Positions 7,053 through 15,560 of a stretch of 25,213 nucleotides of DNA are shown here, piece by piece. Both the position numbers and the translations under genes were made by a program. The notes under the pieces are model-generated. The model saw only the letters and a list, made by a program, of their open reading frames with translations, was not told the origin of the DNA and searched no databases. Position 1 is the first letter of the stretch, and every line of letters begins with the position of its first letter. The DNA is taken from positions 1 to 25,213 of the IMG/VR virus record IMGVR_UViG_3300042197_002006; one strand, given 5' to 3'. The stretch is from a virus.

Positions 7053-7806
7053 CTGGATACCTCCTCAATTCATAAAAGTCTGCGTGTTTCTGATGCAGAT
7101 AATTAAGTTCCTCACTATTTACCAACCATCTTCTCCCATCAGTTCCCTGAAGAACTACATCATAGTCAATTCCACTTGCACTCGTTCTTGCCTCATGCTC
7201 ACGATTGGCAACTAGAATATCAGGAATGATGCATGGCAATCCATTCTCCATTCTCATTCTATGATAGAACTCAGTATCAACCAAAAGTTTTAACTTACGA
7301 TCCAAATACATTTTGGATTCATTTAGAAATGCCACGCAAGATGGACTACCCAGTAAGTTGTTTCCCTCAAGTAACATCTCTGCCCACTCAGGCACACAAT
7401 CTCTATGAGTTTCTACACCATCTGTAGTGTGAGTAAATCCATGAAACAACCATTTACATCCGCTTTCATCAAAAGCATTTTTGATCTTTTCAAGTGCAGC
7501 ATCGTCAACGAAAAGATCATCTTGCATGATTAACTTAATAATCCTTCCCTCAGCATTTTCAATTACACAGTTGATGTTTGAAGCTTGATACCCTCTATCA
7601 TTTGGGTTCTTCATGTAAGTGATAGAAAACTCTTCGCTATTGTTTTCACAAAAGTCATGGATCTCATCATCTTTACTGTGATCAGAAATTACAATTTCAA
7701 AGTCTTGAAATGTTTGTTTTCTTAATCCATCAAAAATTTCTGAAAGATATCTTACTCCCTCACCTCTAAATTCATAGGTTGGGATACATACCGAAATCTC
7801 ACTCAT
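7042..7806 (-). CDS. GT2-type glycosyltransferase
   Basis: The 254-residue protein opens with SVCIPTYEF (residues 5-13), the usual GT2 beginning. It continues with QTFQDFEIVISDHSKDDE (31-48), a nucleotide-binding segment, and with MQDDLF (94-99), where QDD takes the DxD place. Later come CVPEWAEML and a histidine/arginine-rich acceptor region. I chose ATG at 7806 because it overlaps the stop of the upstream GT11 gene as ATGA and begins right before the GT2 fold; a frame extending to 7854 adds a Gly/Lys-rich leader with no support. The sugar it transfers is unknown. Confidence 0.75.
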   Translation of the reverse strand: MSEISVCIPTYEFRGEGVRYLSEIFDGLRKQTFQDFEIVISDHSKDDEIHDFCENNSEEFSITYMKNPNDRGYQASNINCVIENAEGRIIKLIMQDDLFVDDAALEKIKNAFDESGCKWLFHGFTHTTDGVETHRDCVPEWAEMLLEGNNLLGSPSCVAFLNESKMYLDRKLKLLVDTEFYHRMRMENGLPCIIPDILVANREHEARTSASGIDYDVVLQGTDGRRWLVNSEELNYLHQKHADFYELRRYPDET

Positions 7807-8666
7807 GACTTTACAACCCCAACCTCCTTTGCCTCTGCTGTTGTAGATGGACAATCATTGAAGTCTACATCAAGATACTTCCAACGATCAACAAATACAT
7901 CTCTTGGATCTTGTCCATCTGGACCGAACCACATCGTAGGTCCAATTACATTATCATGTCCAGCCAACCATGCACCCCACCAGGAGAATGTTGAGTTTGC
8001 CATGATACTATGAGAACACATAGACATCATACACATGTCAGTGATGTTATCACCACCTTCCGAAATTAAGAATCTATCACCCGAAAATAGTGGTTGCTGA
8101 GAGCACCACTCAGGATCATCAGAAAAAACGAGAACTGGAAGATCCGAATCAAAATGTGAGAGTGCTTCTTCATAATATGACATAGGAAGTAGAGCATGAT
8201 ACGTTGGTTTGATCAGATGATCAGTGCGTCGTACATGTAAGGAAATGGCTTTTCCATCAGGAACAATGCCATCAAAAATTTCTTTACACATATTCCATAC
8301 ATCATCACGCCAAGTAAAATCCTCACGAATTTCTTGTTCAATGTGTTTGAAATATTTTTCTGACTGGAAATAACCATAAAGATTAATATTATCTTCACAG
8401 TTGTCAAACAAATCCTGATCAAATGTGAAACTACCTTCTTCACGATAAGGTGCAGGAAACAAGTTTACTGCCTTTACTGAAGGTAGTTGAAATGCCATGA
8501 AGAGTTTGTGTTGGTTCTCTTCATCAGTAAACTCTTCATCAGTAGCAGGACCTGGTGGAATACACCAATCATATCCATGTCTTGCAGCAATACCTCTTGT
8601 TGCCGCATATTGGAACATTTGATTACCAAAACGTCCGTTTTTACCTAAGTGATTGTGTCCGATCAT
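7803..8666 (-). CDS. GT11 fucosyltransferase-like enzyme, copy B
   Basis: The 287-residue protein keeps the GT11 motifs GRFGNQMFQYAATRGIAARH (residues 11-30), HVRRTD (144-149) and NSTFSWWGAW (224-233). HVRRTD in place of HVRRGD occurs in known GT11 members. It is a paralogue of copy A at 5396-6250, with which it shares several identical short runs, but the acceptor-side middle third differs, so linkage or acceptor may differ. I use ATG at 8666, five bases after the previous stop; a TTG at 8675 would add three residues (MKI) and overlap the stop. It ends in a Ser/Thr/Glu tail. Confidence 0.85.
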   Translation of the reverse strand: MIGHNHLGKNGRFGNQMFQYAATRGIAARHGYDWCIPPGPATDEEFTDEENQHKLFMAFQLPSVKAVNLFPAPYREEGSFTFDQDLFDNCEDNINLYGYFQSEKYFKHIEQEIREDFTWRDDVWNMCKEIFDGIVPDGKAISLHVRRTDHLIKPTYHALLPMSYYEEALSHFDSDLPVLVFSDDPEWCSQQPLFSGDRFLISEGGDNITDMCMMSMCSHSIMANSTFSWWGAWLAGHDNVIGPTMWFGPDGQDPRDVFVDRWKYLDVDFNDCPSTTAEAKEVGVVKS

Positions 8667-8671
8667 AATTT

Positions 8672-9364
8672 TCAAATACTAATTTGTTTCGTCTTTTTCC
8701 AAAAAACAGATGCTGGATGAAACCCGCTTTCGCATGGTTCTGGTTGGCACATTTTTATTTCATCTTCTATTTCATATTTTTTTCTAAATTCATCAACAGC
8801 TACTGTGCAACCCCTAACCCCCGAATAATCATCAATGATGCAATATCCACCGACTTCTAATTTGTGATAAAGATAAATTAAAGATTCCCATGTAGATTCA
8901 TACATATCTCCATCTAATCTTAGCACAGAAATCTTTTCTATGTCACATTCTGGTAGACTATCTCTAAAAAATCCTTCTACAAAAATCACACTGTCATCAA
9001 TTTCACCAAAAATCCTAAAATTTTCCTTTACTTTTTCAACAGACACTGCAAGTTCTGGGTAACTGTAATGAATATCTCCCTCATCATGAGGATATAACTC
9101 AACATTTGGTGATGGAAGTCCCTGAAAAGAATCTGCAACATACACCTTTCTTTTCTCATTAAGTTCTTTAAGGACATAATAAGCGTATATGCAGGCTCCT
9201 CCTTTCCATACACCACATTCAATAAAGTCTCCCTGAACATTATTTTCAACTACATCACGAATGCAATACTCAATATTGTCAAGCAATTCTGGAGTTAGCA
9301 TTGTCAATCTAGTTGCAGGATTGTAGTTATCTACAATTCTATCTCTGGTTTGTTGTAGTGACAT
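8672..9364 (-). CDS. TylF/MycF-type sugar O-methyltransferase
   Basis: The 230-residue protein belongs to the macrocin O-methyltransferase family (PF05711-like). It shows the SAM motif GDFIECGVWKGGA (residues 45-57), DSFQGLPSP (78-86) and the metal/active-site stretch LRLDGDMYEST (148-158), followed by IIDDYSG (176-182). Relatives methylate hydroxyls of deoxysugars with Mg2+ and often act on bacterial polysaccharides. Likely role here: methyl-capping or decorating a sugar in the glycan made by this cluster. Its start follows the DUF5672 gene by six bases after a purine-rich AAAGAAAA. Its stop (8674-8672) ends five bases before the GT11 copy B ATG. Confidence 0.85.
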   Translation of the reverse strand: MSLQQTRDRIVDNYNPATRLTMLTPELLDNIEYCIRDVVENNVQGDFIECGVWKGGACIYAYYVLKELNEKRKVYVADSFQGLPSPNVELYPHDEGDIHYSYPELAVSVEKVKENFRIFGEIDDSVIFVEGFFRDSLPECDIEKISVLRLDGDMYESTWESLIYLYHKLEVGGYCIIDDYSGVRGCTVAVDEFRKKYEIEDEIKMCQPEPCESGFHPASVFWKKTKQISI

Positions 9365-9370
9365 TTTTCT

Positions 9371-10048
9371 TTAAAGGACAGTTCCTGGTGGTAAATGATA
9401 ATGGAAACCAAAAGGAGTAATTCCTTCTGTTTCGGGAAGTTGTTTTTCGTGAGAGAATCTAGCCGCAACTTCAATTGGAGCGATCTTGCATCCAACTGCC
9501 TCATAAACATGTCGATTATGTACACAAATAATGCCGTCTTCTGATGTAAATCCAACTCCCATATGTTTATAAAAGTCTCCCCAGTTTACATCAAAATGAA
9601 CGTATGCTCTTTTGGGGACATCAAGAAGTTTTTTGCTGCGGAAAGAGAATCCACCATTACCAACGCGATGTCCTTTACCCCACGGATCCAAATAAGCATC
9701 GGGAGCAATCATCCAAGGAGCACCGATATAATCATAATTAAACCAATCATCATCCCATTTTTCTGGGTTGATTACAAATCCATCGGGTTGAACAAGCAAA
9801 CAATATTCAGTATCAATGTGTTGAGATAAATTGTAAATACAATAATAATTGTACTCATGAATTGATCTGATCTCATGCAATGATTTGCAAAATTCAATTC
9901 CTTCGGGAAGATTTCCAGGATCTTCGTGAGTAATGAGTTTTACTTTTCCAAACTCAATACCCTTCATACTATGCTGAAGAGCAAAAAGTGCTCCTGGAAC
10001 ATTATTAGATGATAAACAAAAAAGTGTCACATTTGGCAAACGAATCAT
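9371..10048 (-). CDS. DUF5672 protein, putative glycosyltransferase
   Basis: The 225-residue protein matches the DUF5672 pattern: a central QPDGFV (residues 87-92) followed by NPEKWDDDWFNYDYIGAPW (94-112), then GNGGFSFRSKKLL (130-142). Members are found in polysaccharide clusters and are thought to be GT-A-type transferases, with QPDGF as the DxD-like site; the reaction has not been established. The ATGA overlap with the preceding gene supports ATG at 10048. There are no membrane segments. Confidence 0.7.
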   Translation of the reverse strand: MIRLPNVTLFCLSSNNVPGALFALQHSMKGIEFGKVKLITHEDPGNLPEGIEFCKSLHEIRSIHEYNYYCIYNLSQHIDTEYCLLVQPDGFVINPEKWDDDWFNYDYIGAPWMIAPDAYLDPWGKGHRVGNGGFSFRSKKLLDVPKRAYVHFDVNWGDFYKHMGVGFTSEDGIICVHNRHVYEAVGCKIAPIEVAARFSHEKQLPETEGITPFGFHYHLPPGTVL

Positions 10049-10980
10049 AAGTCACCTTGATAGATATCTGAAACAATTTTATATTCTTCCCATTCCTTCC
10101 TACATTGTTCGGGAGAAAAAAGTCTTCCCTCCCTATCCATATAGTGGCTAGGATAACTATATATGCTTGATCCAAGAGACCACCATCCTTGGGATCTATT
10201 GTGATCAAACCAATATTTTGGTGCAATGCAATACTCTAAAGTATCGCTTGTCCATAAAGGCCAGCAAGCAAAAGTAGATGCTCCACAAATTACATGCCTG
10301 GCATTTTTTATGGCAACATAATCCCATGCCACACTCTCATGATATGCTGGATATTCCGGAAGAACTAGATTTGCAGTTTTTACATCTTCTGTAATAATAG
10401 CAAACTCCATGTTGGGATTGTAATCCAACATGGCTCTTATAGCATTATCATAATAAGAACGAGGAAGCCAACATCCTGGATTACCAATCATATCACTTCC
10501 ACGAAAATTTATGATACAAATATTTTCACCATTCGTATCATAGTGGTTATAGTCTGAATTAACCTTTAACCATTTCTTTACCAAATCAATCTCATCATAA
10601 AAATATTCTTCTGACTGAAAACTTCCATCAATTTTTGTGTTATCAGGAATTTGAAAAAGATTCTTATCAGTCAAACGTATATCAGTTTGGAGGTATGGAT
10701 CAGTATGAAGTCCATGCCGATATTCTCTATAATAATTGTCAATGCCTTCAGGTAAAGATTCTGGAGGACCTCCTGGAGGACTAAATCCCCCAGACACTTC
10801 CTTTCCCAAATCAAGATCCATAAAGTACACACCTTTATCATTGAATCTTCTATCTCCGAAATTTTCTAACCCCGAAAATCCATATTCAAATCCACGTTTG
10901 TGTGCAATCATTCTCGTCACTACATAGGCAAAAAGTTGATTTCCAAATCCTTGTCCATGGTAAAACTCAGTGATAACCAT
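10045..10980 (-). CDS. Divergent GT11-like transferase
   Basis: The 311-residue protein has an N-terminal GQGFGNQLFAY (residues 9-19) and FQSEEYF (121-127), like the two GT11 proteins of this cluster, so it appears to be a distant relative. The nucleotide motif reads NFRGSD (158-163) instead of HxRRG/TD, and the last motif reads GASTFACWPLW (233-243) instead of NSSxSWWGAW. A Gly/Pro-rich insert (about residues 63-78) is unusual. ATG at 10980 lies one base after the upstream stop; a TTG at 10989 would add three residues. The changes could alter donor choice or mean a different linkage. An inactive copy is less likely, since the fold motifs are kept. Confidence 0.6.
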   Translation of the reverse strand: MVITEFYHGQGFGNQLFAYVVTRMIAHKRGFEYGFSGLENFGDRRFNDKGVYFMDLDLGKEVSGGFSPPGGPPESLPEGIDNYYREYRHGLHTDPYLQTDIRLTDKNLFQIPDNTKIDGSFQSEEYFYDEIDLVKKWLKVNSDYNHYDTNGENICIINFRGSDMIGNPGCWLPRSYYDNAIRAMLDYNPNMEFAIITEDVKTANLVLPEYPAYHESVAWDYVAIKNARHVICGASTFACWPLWTSDTLEYCIAPKYWFDHNRSQGWWSLGSSIYSYPSHYMDREGRLFSPEQCRKEWEEYKIVSDIYQGDL

Positions 10981-10981
10981 A

Positions 10982-12280
10982 TCAACCAATAAATTTAGTA
11001 ACTACTTGATCAATATAATCAATCATAGAGTCATTGATTGTAGGAGAACAACCAAGGAAAAATACTTTATCCAAAACTTGATTTGCTTTTGGATACTTCT
11101 TAGCATCATCTAGATGAGAGTATCCTGGATGTAGAAGAATGTTACCAGCAAAATAGTTGCGAGTTTGAACTTTATTCTTTTCAAGAAAAGCAACCAAAGA
11201 TTCCTTAAGTTCTTTGGTATCACAAATGGTAGGAACTCCAAACCAACTTGTTTCAGCCTGGGGAAGTTCATTTACAACACGAACACCAGGGATCTTTTCC
11301 AGAATAGACTGGATTGCTTCCTTATTCTTCCTACGGAGTTTATGGATCTCTTCAAACTTCGTGAGTTGTACAGATCCCACACCACCCTGTAGATCCAGTG
11401 GTTTGAGATTGTAACCCATGTTGGAGAAGATATACTTGTGATCAACTATACCATCATAGTCTTTCAGCCAACGATCAAATCTCTTACCACAAGTTCCACA
11501 AGACAGAAGATTCTGTGCGCCAACACAGTAACAATCCCTACCCCACCAGGCAAAACTACGTGCAAGATCTACAATCTCTTTCTCATTGGAAGAAACCATA
11601 CCACCTTCAATTGTACAGAGGTGGTGAGCAGGATAAAAGGAACATGAAGCAGCAACTGCATAATCAGTCAGATAACTTCCACTCCACTTGCTACCCAGAC
11701 TATCACAATTGTCTGCAATAACAGCAATGCTATTTCTTCGGCAGAGATCAACAAACTTGTTTACGTTATAAGGATTGCCAAGAACAGGAGATGAGATTGC
11801 TGCTACAGTTCTGCTTGTAATTTTCTTTTCAACTTCCTCAAGATCCCAGTTAAGATCACTCCAATCAATATCTACAAAGACTGGTTTAAGTCCATTTTGT
11901 ACAATAGGAGCAATGGTAGTTGCAAATCCACAAGCACACACAATGATTTCGTCACCATCTTTCCACCCAAAATGCTTCTTAAGGGCAGCAAACATTACTA
12001 GGTTGGCAGAACTACCAGAGTTCACCATCACAGAATGCTTAAAGTTAAACTTTTTAGAGAACTCACGTTCAAATTTATGTACCTTTTCACCAGAAGACAA
12101 CCACTTACCCATCGTTACCGAATGGATAATCTCAATGATTTCGCTGTCATCCCAGTAAGGTCCAGAGTAATAAACAGAATCTGTCTCTGGATTAAAGTTC
12201 TTTTTATTTGCAATGAAAGGAAAAATATTATCCTCTATTTCTTTAGAGGACTCCAAAAATTTTTCAATAAGTTGATACAT
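10982..12280 (-). CDS. rfbH: NDP-4-keto-6-deoxyhexose 3-dehydrase (E1/RfbH type)
   Basis: The 432-residue protein is a DegT/DnrJ/EryC1/StrS-fold PLP enzyme. In SFYPAHHLCTIEGG (residues 214-227) a histidine (H220, E1 numbering fits) replaces the PLP-linking lysine of the aminotransferases. This is the mark of C3 dehydrases such as E1/RfbH and ColD. Cysteines C192, C250 and C252 keep the CX57CX1C spacing of the [2Fe-2S] site in E1. The fourth ligand is C261 or C264 in SCGTCGKRF, so the iron-sulfur type is favoured over ColD. E1 removes the C3 hydroxyl on the way to 3,6-dideoxyhexoses, with an E3 reductase that is not in the window. The gene follows its own likely promoter. Confidence 0.85.
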   Translation of the reverse strand: MYQLIEKFLESSKEIEDNIFPFIANKKNFNPETDSVYYSGPYWDDSEIIEIIHSVTMGKWLSSGEKVHKFEREFSKKFNFKHSVMVNSGSSANLVMFAALKKHFGWKDGDEIIVCACGFATTIAPIVQNGLKPVFVDIDWSDLNWDLEEVEKKITSRTVAAISSPVLGNPYNVNKFVDLCRRNSIAVIADNCDSLGSKWSGSYLTDYAVAASCSFYPAHHLCTIEGGMVSSNEKEIVDLARSFAWWGRDCYCVGAQNLLSCGTCGKRFDRWLKDYDGIVDHKYIFSNMGYNLKPLDLQGGVGSVQLTKFEEIHKLRRKNKEAIQSILEKIPGVRVVNELPQAETSWFGVPTICDTKELKESLVAFLEKNKVQTRNYFAGNILLHPGYSHLDDAKKYPKANQVLDKVFFLGCSPTINDSMIDYIDQVVTKFIG

Positions 12281-12302
12281 ATTTGCAATTTAACGTACTA
12301 CT

Positions 12303-12331
12303 ACGATAACATAATTTGAATTGATAGTCAA
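12303..12331 (-). promoter_or_regulatory. Possible sigma70-type promoter for rfbH and genes behind it
   Basis: On the minus strand TTGACT (12331-12326) and TATCGT (12308-12303) are separated by 17 bases. The -35 has five of six consensus bases but the -10 only four. The TGA stop of the preceding gene (12330-12328) lies inside the -35, as at the SLH/barrel promoter. The 47-base gap is the longest inside the glycan cluster, which supports a second transcription start here. Confidence 0.45.
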
Positions 12332-13131
12332 GGTGCTGAGTTGGTGTGCATGGCATACTGAGTTTTACTTTTTAACATTGCACGATGAACATTGTTATAC
12401 ATCAAATAGTCTGCAATTCTATTTTCAAAAGCACCTCTACCTCCATATGGAGCCACTGCCTGAATAGAATTTGATCCAACGCACTCTTGATAATCAATTG
12501 TTTTTAATTTTTGAACATTCCCTATAAAGACTCCATCCCAAAATGTTGCACTACACCAAAAATCTTCAAGTTCCTGTTCAGGAGTAAACCCAGGAACATT
12601 GACTTGTTCCCACTCTCCTTGGCATGTTATACCTCTACCATGTATTTGTTCAGATTCCCATGAAGTAAATGTTGGATATCCATGAATACTCCAATCTTTT
12701 TCGGTAGGTAAACTTGTAACAACATACTTGTTATCTTCACCCAAAAGACGTATTGATTTTTCAAAGAAACTATCCTTTACACAAATATCAACACAACAAT
12801 CAGAACTAACGTTAAAGAAATATGGTGTTGTGCAAGTTAGAATATTTACAAAATACGGGACGGTGTAATTATATCCCAAGTCTCCCTCTTGCGTATTTAA
12901 TTTAAAAAAATCAATTGCTTCACTAGCATGATCACTCACATAAACTAATTCTACCTCATCTGAATCATAAAGTTCATTTAAAATATCCTCAAATTCTTGA
13001 GTTGAATTTAAATTATTAACGAGTAATCTTTTTTTAGTAATATAGTTGCTTTTGAAATTCCTAAACCAAGAATTTTCTTTTAGATGAAATCTAAAGTTTT
13101 TCTCATACAAAATTGTAGTTAAAGTGATCAT
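12328..13131 (-). CDS. Probable GT-A-like protein, family not recognised
   Basis: The 267-residue protein has no family I can name. A predicted strand (TPYFFNVSSDCCVD, about residues 102-115) followed by an acidic residue looks like the DxD region of a GT-A fold. The stretch EVELVYVSDHASE (59-71) before it fits a nucleotide-binding beta-strand. It ends with YGGRGAFENRIADYLMYNN, reminiscent of acceptor-side helices. The ATGA overlap with the DUF3431 gene supports the start. Glycosyltransferase is an inference from position and fold hints. Confidence 0.45.
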   Translation of the reverse strand: MITLTTILYEKNFRFHLKENSWFRNFKSNYITKKRLLVNNLNSTQEFEDILNELYDSDEVELVYVSDHASEAIDFFKLNTQEGDLGYNYTVPYFVNILTCTTPYFFNVSSDCCVDICVKDSFFEKSIRLLGEDNKYVVTSLPTEKDWSIHGYPTFTSWESEQIHGRGITCQGEWEQVNVPGFTPEQELEDFWCSATFWDGVFIGNVQKLKTIDYQECVGSNSIQAVAPYGGRGAFENRIADYLMYNNVHRAMLKSKTQYAMHTNSAP

Positions 13132-13874
13132 TGCTTTTCAATCAAGTTTTCTGTCCAAATATAATATAAGAATCTTTCACACAAATAAGACTCTCCAGAA
13201 GTTCTTACGTATGGAGGATTTGGTACATAAGATACGATCTCTTGAAGTTTCTGATAGAAACTTTTACTATATTTTAAAATAATTTCTTTTGGAACTGCAT
13301 AGTTACCACCAGGAGCAAATTGAATTACATCTCTCTTGGGAGGATCAACAAAAAATGCATCAGATATTTCATGAAAATCTCCAAAGTATCTTGTCTCTAC
13401 ATCATTATTATAATAAAAATTAGCATAATGAACAGGTTGAGCAAAAGTTTCATTTTCTCCAACTAAAGAGGTTGGATGATACCTATCAATAGGTAAAAAC
13501 TTATCAGTCTGTAAAGCCTCTGCAAATTTTTCTCTGGTTGTATAGTAAAACTCATCAATCTCATAATCTTCCCCAGGTTTTGGATGATTATGTGTTTGAT
13601 CTTTTTTTCTGGAAAATAAATTTCCTTTAATGAAAATGCTCATATCAGGAAGTGATTCATAATTCTCAATTATGAACCGAAATATATCATAGATATTTTC
13701 TCCAACATTTGGACTTTTAATGTACTCTCCAAGATGAGAAAAGTCTTCCCCATACTCGTCAGGAGTTCTGGAATATATTACGGTATTCTGAGAAGAGAAA
13801 CCGTAGTCATATGTAGTTTTTAACCACTCAAGATCCGTGCAATAATTTGATACTACTAATTTTCTATTTGTCAT
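13128..13874 (-). CDS. DUF3431-like protein, putative glycosyltransferase
   Basis: The 248-residue protein shows the DUF3431 pattern: VVSNYCTDLEWLK at the N-terminus (residues 7-19), PNVGENIYDIFRFIIENY (55-72) with LPDMSIFIKG (75-84), then a C-terminal APGGNYAVPKEII followed by FYQKLQEI. DUF3431 proteins often sit in glycan clusters of bacteria and fungi. Their chemistry is not established, but they look like GT-A proteins. The stop overlaps the next gene (ATGA). The start lies two bases after the FkbM stop. Confidence 0.55.
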   Translation of the reverse strand: MTNRKLVVSNYCTDLEWLKTTYDYGFSSQNTVIYSRTPDEYGEDFSHLGEYIKSPNVGENIYDIFRFIIENYESLPDMSIFIKGNLFSRKKDQTHNHPKPGEDYEIDEFYYTTREKFAEALQTDKFLPIDRYHPTSLVGENETFAQPVHYANFYYNNDVETRYFGDFHEISDAFFVDPPKRDVIQFAPGGNYAVPKEIILKYSKSFYQKLQEIVSYVPNPPYVRTSGESYLCERFLYYIWTENLIEKQ

Positions 13875-13876
13875 TT

Positions 13877-14626
13877 TCAGTTATTTGCAAGTGAAAGGAT
13901 TTTTTCAGAGTATTCTTTTCTAACAGCAACCATATTACATCCACTTGCCTCTACCATATGCTGCCTAATAACTTGATACACATCTTCGCTCAGAGGAGTT
14001 AGGAGTTTATCATTTAAAGGATAATACGGATGCTCTGGAGAAACTCTAAGGAGATATAAATCAAAAATATTTTTATCAAACCAACCAATATAATCTTCCG
14101 GAGAAATTTTTCTATCTAACATGGTGGAAGCAAATTCAAATTGAATTACCTTTGTTCCTTTATTTAAAATCTCTTTACCACCATTAAAACAATCAATCTC
14201 CATTCCTTCAATATCTATTTTTAGAAAATCAATATTTTCAATTTCCTTTTCTTTACAATAACCATCTAGAGTTTTGATTGGGAAAGATATTCCTACATCT
14301 TGAGATGTTGTATGAACAGTCCTGAAAACAAATGATTGCGTGTTTGGAAAATATGCCAATTCTCCTTCTTGTTCTCCTAATCCAAAAGTATTAAAATAAA
14401 CTTCATTTTCAACATCATCAGGAGCTTCAAGTTCTTCAAGTTGTTTGTAACAACTCAGAACAAAATTTGGGTCTGGTTCAAACATATGAAATTCTCTATA
14501 TTTATCAAAAGAATTTTTCAAGTAATCAATATCATCTCGCAATCCGATATCAAATACAACAGAAATATCTTCTTTAATTCTATTAAAAAATTCAATCTCA
14601 ATGGAGTTAAATGGAGAAAATGGCAT
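13877..14626 (-). CDS. FkbM-family methyltransferase, copy 1
   Basis: The 249-residue protein has FkbM motifs: VVFDIG (residues 23-28), MFEPDP (48-53), IKTLDGYC (117-124) and FLKIDIEGMEIDCFNGG (134-150). FkbM-type SAM enzymes methylate hydroxyls in polyketides and also occur in LPS and glycoprotein clusters. Motif I here runs DIGLRDD where family members usually have DVGANxG; the acidic bend after Gly is unusual and may affect SAM binding. One-base spacing to the exostosin-like gene suggests co-expression. Confidence 0.75.
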   Translation of the reverse strand: MPFSPFNSIEIEFFNRIKEDISVVFDIGLRDDIDYLKNSFDKYREFHMFEPDPNFVLSCYKQLEELEAPDDVENEVYFNTFGLGEQEGELAYFPNTQSFVFRTVHTTSQDVGISFPIKTLDGYCKEKEIENIDFLKIDIEGMEIDCFNGGKEILNKGTKVIQFEFASTMLDRKISPEDYIGWFDKNIFDLYLLRVSPEHPYYPLNDKLLTPLSEDVYQVIRQHMVEASGCNMVAVRKEYSEKILSLANN

Positions 14627-14627
14627 T

Positions 14628-15560
14628 TTAAATTAAGCTATTGGATACAATTTTATTATAGAAGTTTGATAAAATCAACTCTTCATGATTTATATTTTTT
14701 ACTTCTTGATATAGATTCTCATTGGCAATCAATAGTTCTTCTGTAATATCAGAATAAGTATCGACAAAAAGGACGGGATAATCTTTAAATAAAACTTCAA
14801 GATATGGATGACGTTTCATTACTGGAACTCTTTTCATATAAAGAACTTCCCAATTACGATGACAATCTATGGCACACCCTCTTGGACATAACATAAATTT
14901 ACATCTTCTAAGTTTTGAAAGGAATTCTCTATACTCAACTCTTTGCTCATCTACTATTGCCCAATCTTTACCAACAAACAATGATTTGATTCCTACTCTA
15001 TCTGAATGGGAACTTTCGTTATGACTTACATAAAGTAAATTAAGTTTAGATGGTTCAGGGAACATCATATATTCTTTGAGATCTTCAATTCTTCCATCTT
15101 GTGGGGACATTCTTCTCTGCACACCATAGGGAGCAGGAATTACTTTACATCCATGAGAGATAGCATTTACTGCGGAAATGCACAAAACATTCTCAGGAAT
15201 AGAATCAAAGATGAAATCGTCAATAGGAGTATCCTCTAAATTTGTAAAAATGATGAACTTCATATCTGGAAAATTTCCACATAGATGAAGTAGATCATTC
15301 TTAGAGTGAAGGGAATCTACATATGGACGATCAGATTCGCTTACTTCTACAATATTCCTTTTGTATAAACGAATGTTATCAATAAACAAAGTCATATAAT
15401 CACGACTTTTCTTTACTTCAAATAACTTAGATACAAATTCAACATTAAGGAGATTTGCTTCTTTCATAAAAGAAGTGTAAATATTACCCCACTTCCCAGA
15501 CTGATCTCCAAAAGAATAATCACAAAGGTTTGAAAGTGCTACTCCCTCAATCAATTCCAT
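14628..15560 (-). CDS. Exostosin-like (GT47-like) transferase
   Basis: The 310-residue protein is weakly similar to the C-terminal half of exostosin-type GT-B transferases. It has SKLRRCKFMLCPRGCAID (residues 215-232), an HRNWEVL helix (234-240), VPVMKRHPYLE (245-255) and a closing SDITEELLIANENL. In GT47 enzymes this CPRG...R..E..G..PV pattern forms the nucleotide-sugar pocket; here the Gly before PV is an Arg. I see no membrane anchor. The assignment is tentative, and a novel GT-B family is possible. It overlaps the GT17 gene by ten bases. Confidence 0.55.
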   Translation of the reverse strand: MELIEGVALSNLCDYSFGDQSGKWGNIYTSFMKEANLLNVEFVSKLFEVKKSRDYMTLFIDNIRLYKRNIVEVSESDRPYVDSLHSKNDLLHLCGNFPDMKFIIFTNLEDTPIDDFIFDSIPENVLCISAVNAISHGCKVIPAPYGVQRRMSPQDGRIEDLKEYMMFPEPSKLNLLYVSHNESSHSDRVGIKSLFVGKDWAIVDEQRVEYREFLSKLRRCKFMLCPRGCAIDCHRNWEVLYMKRVPVMKRHPYLEVLFKDYPVLFVDTYSDITEELLIANENLYQEVKNINHEELILSNFYNKIVSNSLI

